Source: an uncultured Flavobacteriia bacterium (GTDB taxonomy: Bacteria > Bacteroidota > Bacteroidia > Flavobacteriales_D > Crocinitomicaceae). From it: a stretch of 11,053 nt of DNA. The position numbers and the translations under genes are program-made. This document shows, piece by piece, positions 9,101 through 11,053 of this stretch (the first letter of the stretch is position 1; each line of letters opens with the position of its first letter). Under the pieces are notes generated by a model that saw only the letters and a list, made by a program, of their open reading frames with translations, was not told the origin of the DNA and ran no database searches. The DNA lies in contig CAIYQV010000143.1 in NCBI GenBank assembly GCA_903928365.1, positions 1 to 11,053 of the forward strand. Direction: 5' to 3'.

Positions 9101-11053
9101 ATCTAATGAAACACCGTTTCCGGCAGTGGCTCCTGACACATCATATACAATAGAAGCTATTGAACAATTATCTGAAGCCGTTGCATCCCAACCCGTGCCA
9201 TTGTTCGTATATGTACATACACTGGCATCAGCTGATACTGTTTGATTTCCTGCCGCACCACAAGAAGTAACCACAGGTAATTCTGCATCATTTACCGTTA
9301 CATTGTATGTGCATGTAGTAACGTTTGATGAATCATCCGTGACAGTCCAAAGTACATTCGTTAAACCAAGATTAAATACTGCTCCGTTCAATGAAGAACC
9401 TGTACCTGTTGTTGCACCTGATAATGTATAAATGATGGAAGCGACATTACAGTTATCCGTTGCCGTTGCATCCCAAGTAACATCTGTGTGCGTATAATTA
9501 CATACTCCTGCATCAGCGATAACTGTTTGATCAACATTCAAACCACAAGTAGTAATTACCGGGTTTTCGATATCATCTACTTCAATTGTTTGGGTACAAG
9601 TTACTGTATTACCAGATCCATCTGTACTTGTCCAAACGATAGAAGTAATACCTCCATTAAAGACAACTCCATCAAGAGTTGATCCTGAACCCGCAGTGGC
9701 ACCTGACATTACATAAGAAATAGTCTGAGTACAGTTATCAGAACCTGTTGCATCCCAAGCTATTCCTGCATGAGTGTAGGTACAAACTGCTGCGTCTGAA
9801 CTTACGTTCTGATCTCCTGCGCATGTAATTACAGGCAATTCATTATCCGTTACTGTAATGTCATATGTACAAGTAGCTGTGTTACCTGCACCATCCGTCA
9901 CCGTCCAAAGTACCGTAGTTGTTCCTAAGTTAAAGGCGACTGCATCCAACGTAGTTCCTGTACCCGTTGTAGCTCCATAAAGACTGTAATCAACAACGAA
10001 TGTACAGTTGTCCGCTCCAATTGCATCCCAACCAATACCCGCATTTGTATATGTACATACTCCAGCATCCGCAGTTACAGTTGCAGATGCCACACAAGTG
10101 ATTGTAGGAATTTCAGCATCGATCACCAAAACATTGAAAGAACAAGTACTTGTATTTCCATTCACATCCGTTGCGGTCCATTCAACATTCGTCAACCCAG
10201 TGAAAACAACACCATCAAGAGTCGTTCCTGTACCTGTAGTAGCTCCAGTTAGGTTGTAAACGACAGAAGCTATTCCACAGTTATCCGCTCCAGATGCATC
10301 CCACCCTGTTCCGTTATTCAAATAAGTACATCCACCAGCATCAGCAGGGAGTGTAACGTCTGTTGTCTGATTACATGTTACAACCGGCAATTCAACGTCT
10401 GTCACCGTTATCGTTTGAGAACAAGTCACCGTATTACCATGTGCATCGTCCAGAGTCCAGGTAACAACCGTCGCTCCATTATTGAATACCACTCCTGAAA
10501 GTGAATTCGAACCAGTTCCTGTTGTAACCCCTGTCAGTGCATAAGTAAGCGTTGTTGGACAGTTATCAGAGATTGTAGGATCCCATGACGAATCAGGCTG
10601 GGTAAACGTACAAACACCAGCATCTGTGTTCACCGCCTGATCTGCTGTGCAAGTGATAACAGGTGTCTGGTTATCCACTACCGTAATTGTATAAGAACAT
10701 GTAGCAGTATTACCAGAGTTATCAGTGATAGTCCAATCTACTTGAGTCGCACCAAAATTGAATGCCACTCCAGATAAAGTTGTTGAACCAGTTCCCGTAG
10801 TTGCGCCCGAAAGAACATAGTTTATTGAAGTAACCGTACAGTTATCAGAAGCAAGTGCGTCCCAAGAAGCATCCGCTTGAGTATACGTACATGCCGCAGC
10901 ATCCATATTTACAGTTTGATCACCTGCTCCACATAGCGTTACAACAGGTAATTCGATATCTGTAACTGTTACATCATAAGAGCACGTAGCAGTGTTACCT
11001 GCACCATCTGTAACAGTCCAAGTAACAGTTGTTGTTCCTAAATTAAATGCGAC
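6113..11053 (-). CDS. Giant HYR-repeat surface adhesin with type B T9SS sorting domain (5' end outside window)
   Basis: C-terminal 1,646 residues of a larger secreted protein. The frame is open to the window edge, and the first in-frame ATG (10904-10906) falls inside a repeat, so it is not the start. Numbering from the window edge: part of one HYR-type unit (1-33), twelve complete four-cysteine units of 91-96 residues (34-1154), three shorter two-cysteine HYR-like units (1155-1373), two GCDSTITINLT modules (1374-1474), an Ig/PKD-like segment (1475-1554) and a type B gliding-motility C-terminal domain (1555-1646). HYR domains are Ig-like folds used in adhesion. The sorting domain implies export by T9SS and attachment or release at the cell surface. 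The chain is rich in Thr, Asp, Gly and Val, and has no Lys or Arg before residue 1588. A signal peptide must lie upstream, out of view. The bound target is unknown. Confidence 0.94.
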   Translation of the reverse strand, partial: VAFNLGTTTVTWTVTDGAGNTATCSYDVTVTDIELPVVTLCGAGDQTVNMDAAACTYTQADASWDALASDNCTVTSINYVLSGATTGTGSTTLSGVAFNFGATQVDWTITDNSGNTATCSYTITVVDNQTPVITCTADQAVNTDAGVCTFTQPDSSWDPTISDNCPTTLTYALTGVTTGTGSNSLSGVVFNNGATVVTWTLDDAHGNTVTCSQTITVTDVELPVVTCNQTTDVTLPADAGGCTYLNNGTGWDASGADNCGIASVVYNLTGATTGTGTTLDGVVFTGLTNVEWTATDVNGNTSTCSFNVLVIDAEIPTITCVASATVTADAGVCTYTNAGIGWDAIGADNCTFVVDYSLYGATTGTGTTLDAVAFNLGTTTVLWTVTDGAGNTATCTYDITVTDNELPVITCAGDQNVSSDAAVCTYTHAGIAWDATGSDNCTQTISYVMSGATAGSGSTLDGVVFNGGITSIVWTSTDGSGNTVTCTQTIEVDDIENPVITTCGLNVDQTVIADAGVCNYTHTDVTWDATATDNCNVASIIYTLSGATTGTGSSLNGAVFNLGLTNVLWTVTDDSSNVTTCTYNVTVNDAELPVVTSCGAAGNQTVSADASVCTYTNNGTGWDATASDNCSIASIVYDVSGATAGNGVSLDGFIFNSGTSTVLWTITDGSGNTATCTFDVTVNDTENPVISSCGGSGDVIVVSDAGVCDYTLSGTGWDAVATDNCAIASVQYALTGATTASGNNTLDAVVFNLDTTNVLWTITDLAGNTSTCSFNVIVQDDQDPVVTCAADQAVNTDPAVCTYTLSGAAWDATSTDNCSSTVSFALSGATTGSGATLDGVTFNLGSTTVTWVAIDAAGNTDTCIQTINVTDIELPVVTCHADSTVSTDPDVCTYTHTSTSWDASGSDNCTVTFAYDLTGATTGNGTSLSGAVFNQGATVVTWTATDGSGNTVTCSFTVTVNDTQVPSIDACGNGNNPVVSAEAGVCTFTYTGTAWNSVASDNCALASLVYDLTGVTTGTGTSLTGVTFNLGITTVTWTATDNAGNTVTCSFDVTVIDTESPVVTTCGVVTDTNVVADAGVCTYTNIGTGWDALGTDNCSIDSISYVLSGSTTGNGLTTLDGVAFNNGTTTVVWLITDGSGNTATCQFDVNVTDTQAPVIAAVLNDTTVECSPVAPVAFDNCGPVTGVSDFTTYAGDTVVVVTWTFTDAAGNTTTSTQTITYDDVTAPDAPVIADAVAECDTTVSAATTTDLCMGTISGTTTDPLTYSTQGTYTITWTFDDTNGNTTTATQTVIIQDVTAPTITAPATVNVLPNNAGCTAIIADLGTAVTNDNCQVVSVVNDGPGVYPLGATTVTWTVTDIGGNTSTAVQTVNVLPLTSTVDTVACDVYISPDGIDLTPFGSGTYTAVIPGSFGCDSTITINLTLNQSTTSTITLSSCDTYSAPDGAVYNNSGVYTAIIQNAAGCDSTITINLTIDSIETAAIELNDLVFSALQATQVQYQWVSCDNNYAAINGATQQNFDITQYPLPSGSYAVILTNNTCVDTSNCVNVSIETIVPQLVTPNGDGNNDVFEIQGVYDYPNNILEIYNRWGNMVYRQESYQNTWGGECTEGLTLGGDILPAGTYFYIFDKGQSNGEKPVKGYIFLTK
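6116..6391 (-). other. Type B T9SS C-terminal sorting domain (gliding motility-associated, TIGR04131/CHU_C)
   Basis: The last 92 residues carry the family hallmarks in order: VTPNGDGNNDVF, LEIYNRWGNMVY, a Trp-Gly pair (NTWGG), LPAGTYFYIF and the closing KGYIFLTK. In F. johnsoniae, proteins with this domain (such as SprB) are exported by T9SS and depend on an SprF-like protein, unlike those with type A domains. The porP/sprF gene lies 28 bases downstream. All eight or so basic residues of the visible adhesin lie in this domain, beginning at NRWG. Confidence 0.94.
6392..6631 (-). other. Ig/PKD-like segment before the sorting domain
   Basis: Eighty residues of the adhesin with VQYQWVSC, then NGATQQNFD, then SGSYAVILTNNTCVDTSNCVNV. 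The pattern of a QW-x-x-C strand, an 'NGAT' turn and a 'G-x-Y-x-V-x-x-x-x-x-C' strand is the usual linker Ig-like fold placed just before type B sorting domains in this phylum. The assignment is by pattern only. It carries no Lys or Arg. Confidence 0.6.
6632..6934 (-). repeat. Two copies of a GCDSTITINLT module
   Basis: Copies at 6776-6934 (53 residues) and 6632-6775 (48 residues). Both read: Cys-Asp-x-Tyr, then (S/A)PDG, then SG(T/V)YTA(V/I)I, then the shared 11-residue stretch GCDSTITINLT. This small beta module is familiar from Bacteroidota proteins that end in gliding-motility C-terminal domains, where it often precedes the sorting domain. Its function is unknown. Each copy has two cysteines that could pair. 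Confidence 0.85.
6935..7591 (-). repeat. Three short HYR-like units with only two cysteines
   Basis: Units at 7382-7591 (70 residues), 7163-7381 (73) and 6935-7162 (76). They keep the HYR ending (VTWTFTDAAGNT, ITWTFDDTNGNT, VTWTVTDIGGNT) and an initial APV / APT motif. They lack the cysteine near the first strand's end and the one after GNTxT, and they lack the SGATTGTG-LDGVVFN insertion seen upstream. The third is closest to a textbook HYR domain, with DNC and GATTVTWTVTD. They probably form the membrane-proximal part of the stalk, next to the sorting region. Confidence 0.85.
7592..11053 (-). repeat. Tandem array of four-cysteine HYR-type units (12 complete, 1 partial)
   Basis: Unit boundaries in transcription order, by the ELP/ENP start motif: partial 10955-11053, then 10670-10954, 10394-10669, 10115-10393, 9842-10114, 9569-9841, 9284-9568, 8999-9283, 8711-8998, 8438-8710, 8165-8437, 7880-8164 and 7592-7879. 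Each unit reads roughly: (E/Q)xPV(I/V)TC, VCTYT, a Trp-Asp pair, SDNC, SGATTGTG, LDGVVFN, (V)xWTxTDGxGNTxTC, VTVxD. Four cysteines per unit are conserved in every complete copy. The copies are diverged at synonymous sites: my hand alignment of the partial unit with that at 9842-10114 gives about 76 matches in 96 bases. This is therefore an old array under protein-level selection rather than a recent expansion. The SGATTGTG to VFN segment is longer than the usual HYR loop, so automated domain calls may be weak or split. Confidence 0.93.

Noticed and set aside
7395..10259. Several plus-strand open frames (for example 7395-7619, 7797-8027, 8730-8927, 9030-9245, 10008-10259) with similar Val/Thr/Pro-rich translations
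   Set aside because: They are antisense shadows of the repeat units; their mutual similarity only mirrors the repeats, and none has a recognisable domain.
10904..10906. In-frame ATG that could be taken as the adhesin's start
   Set aside because: The frame is open for 49 more codons to the window edge, those codons encode the expected preceding half of a repeat (ending ELPVVT...), and the Met sits mid-unit with no signal peptide after it.
7592..11053. Regular direct repeats suggestive of a CRISPR array
   Set aside because: The period is 273-288 bases, the copies are diverged, and all are in one reading frame encoding HYR units.

Overview
The window holds five genes, all on the minus strand and separated by only 9 to 47 bases. 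Read in the direction of transcription (high to low coordinates) they are: a giant repeat adhesin whose 5' end lies outside the window (6113-11053), a PorP/SprF-family outer-membrane protein (5173-6084), a periplasmic OmpA-family protein with TPR and beta-propeller domains (2876-5125), the release-factor methyltransferase prmC (1990-2865), and the NAD-dependent DNA ligase ligA (1-1980), which loses only its last few codons at the window edge. No RNA genes, mobile elements, CRISPR arrays or clear terminators were seen, and no gap between genes exceeds 47 bases.

The organism is almost certainly a member of the Bacteroidota. The adhesin ends in a gliding-motility-associated type B C-terminal domain (TIGR04131 / CHU_C family), the export signal of the type IX secretion system (T9SS). 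It is followed by a PorP/SprF homologue and an OmpA protein with PorE-like architecture, all T9SS hallmarks restricted to this phylum. Moderate AT-richness and start sites without strong Shine-Dalgarno sequences fit. Flavobacteriales is plausible, but family-level placement cannot be supported from the window.

The first three genes look like a surface-adhesin export cassette. The adhesin carries at least 12 complete four-cysteine HYR-type units (plus part of a 13th), then three shorter two-cysteine HYR-like units, two copies of a small GCDSTITINLT module, an Ig/PKD-like segment and the type B sorting domain. By analogy with sprB-sprF of Flavobacterium johnsoniae, the PorP/SprF protein is the likely dedicated outer-membrane partner of the adhesin. 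The OmpA protein would tie the assembly to peptidoglycan. prmC and ligA are housekeeping genes that follow closely enough to be co-transcribed.

The most unusual observation is that all 1,587 visible adhesin residues before the sorting domain's NRWG motif contain no lysine and no arginine. The neighbouring genes use both freely. The repeat units also keep an invariant 16-residue spacing between their second and third cysteines, with coupled loop-length variation elsewhere. The last three units lose the outer cysteine pair while keeping the inner one, which suggests a C1-C4 / C2-C3 disulfide pattern.
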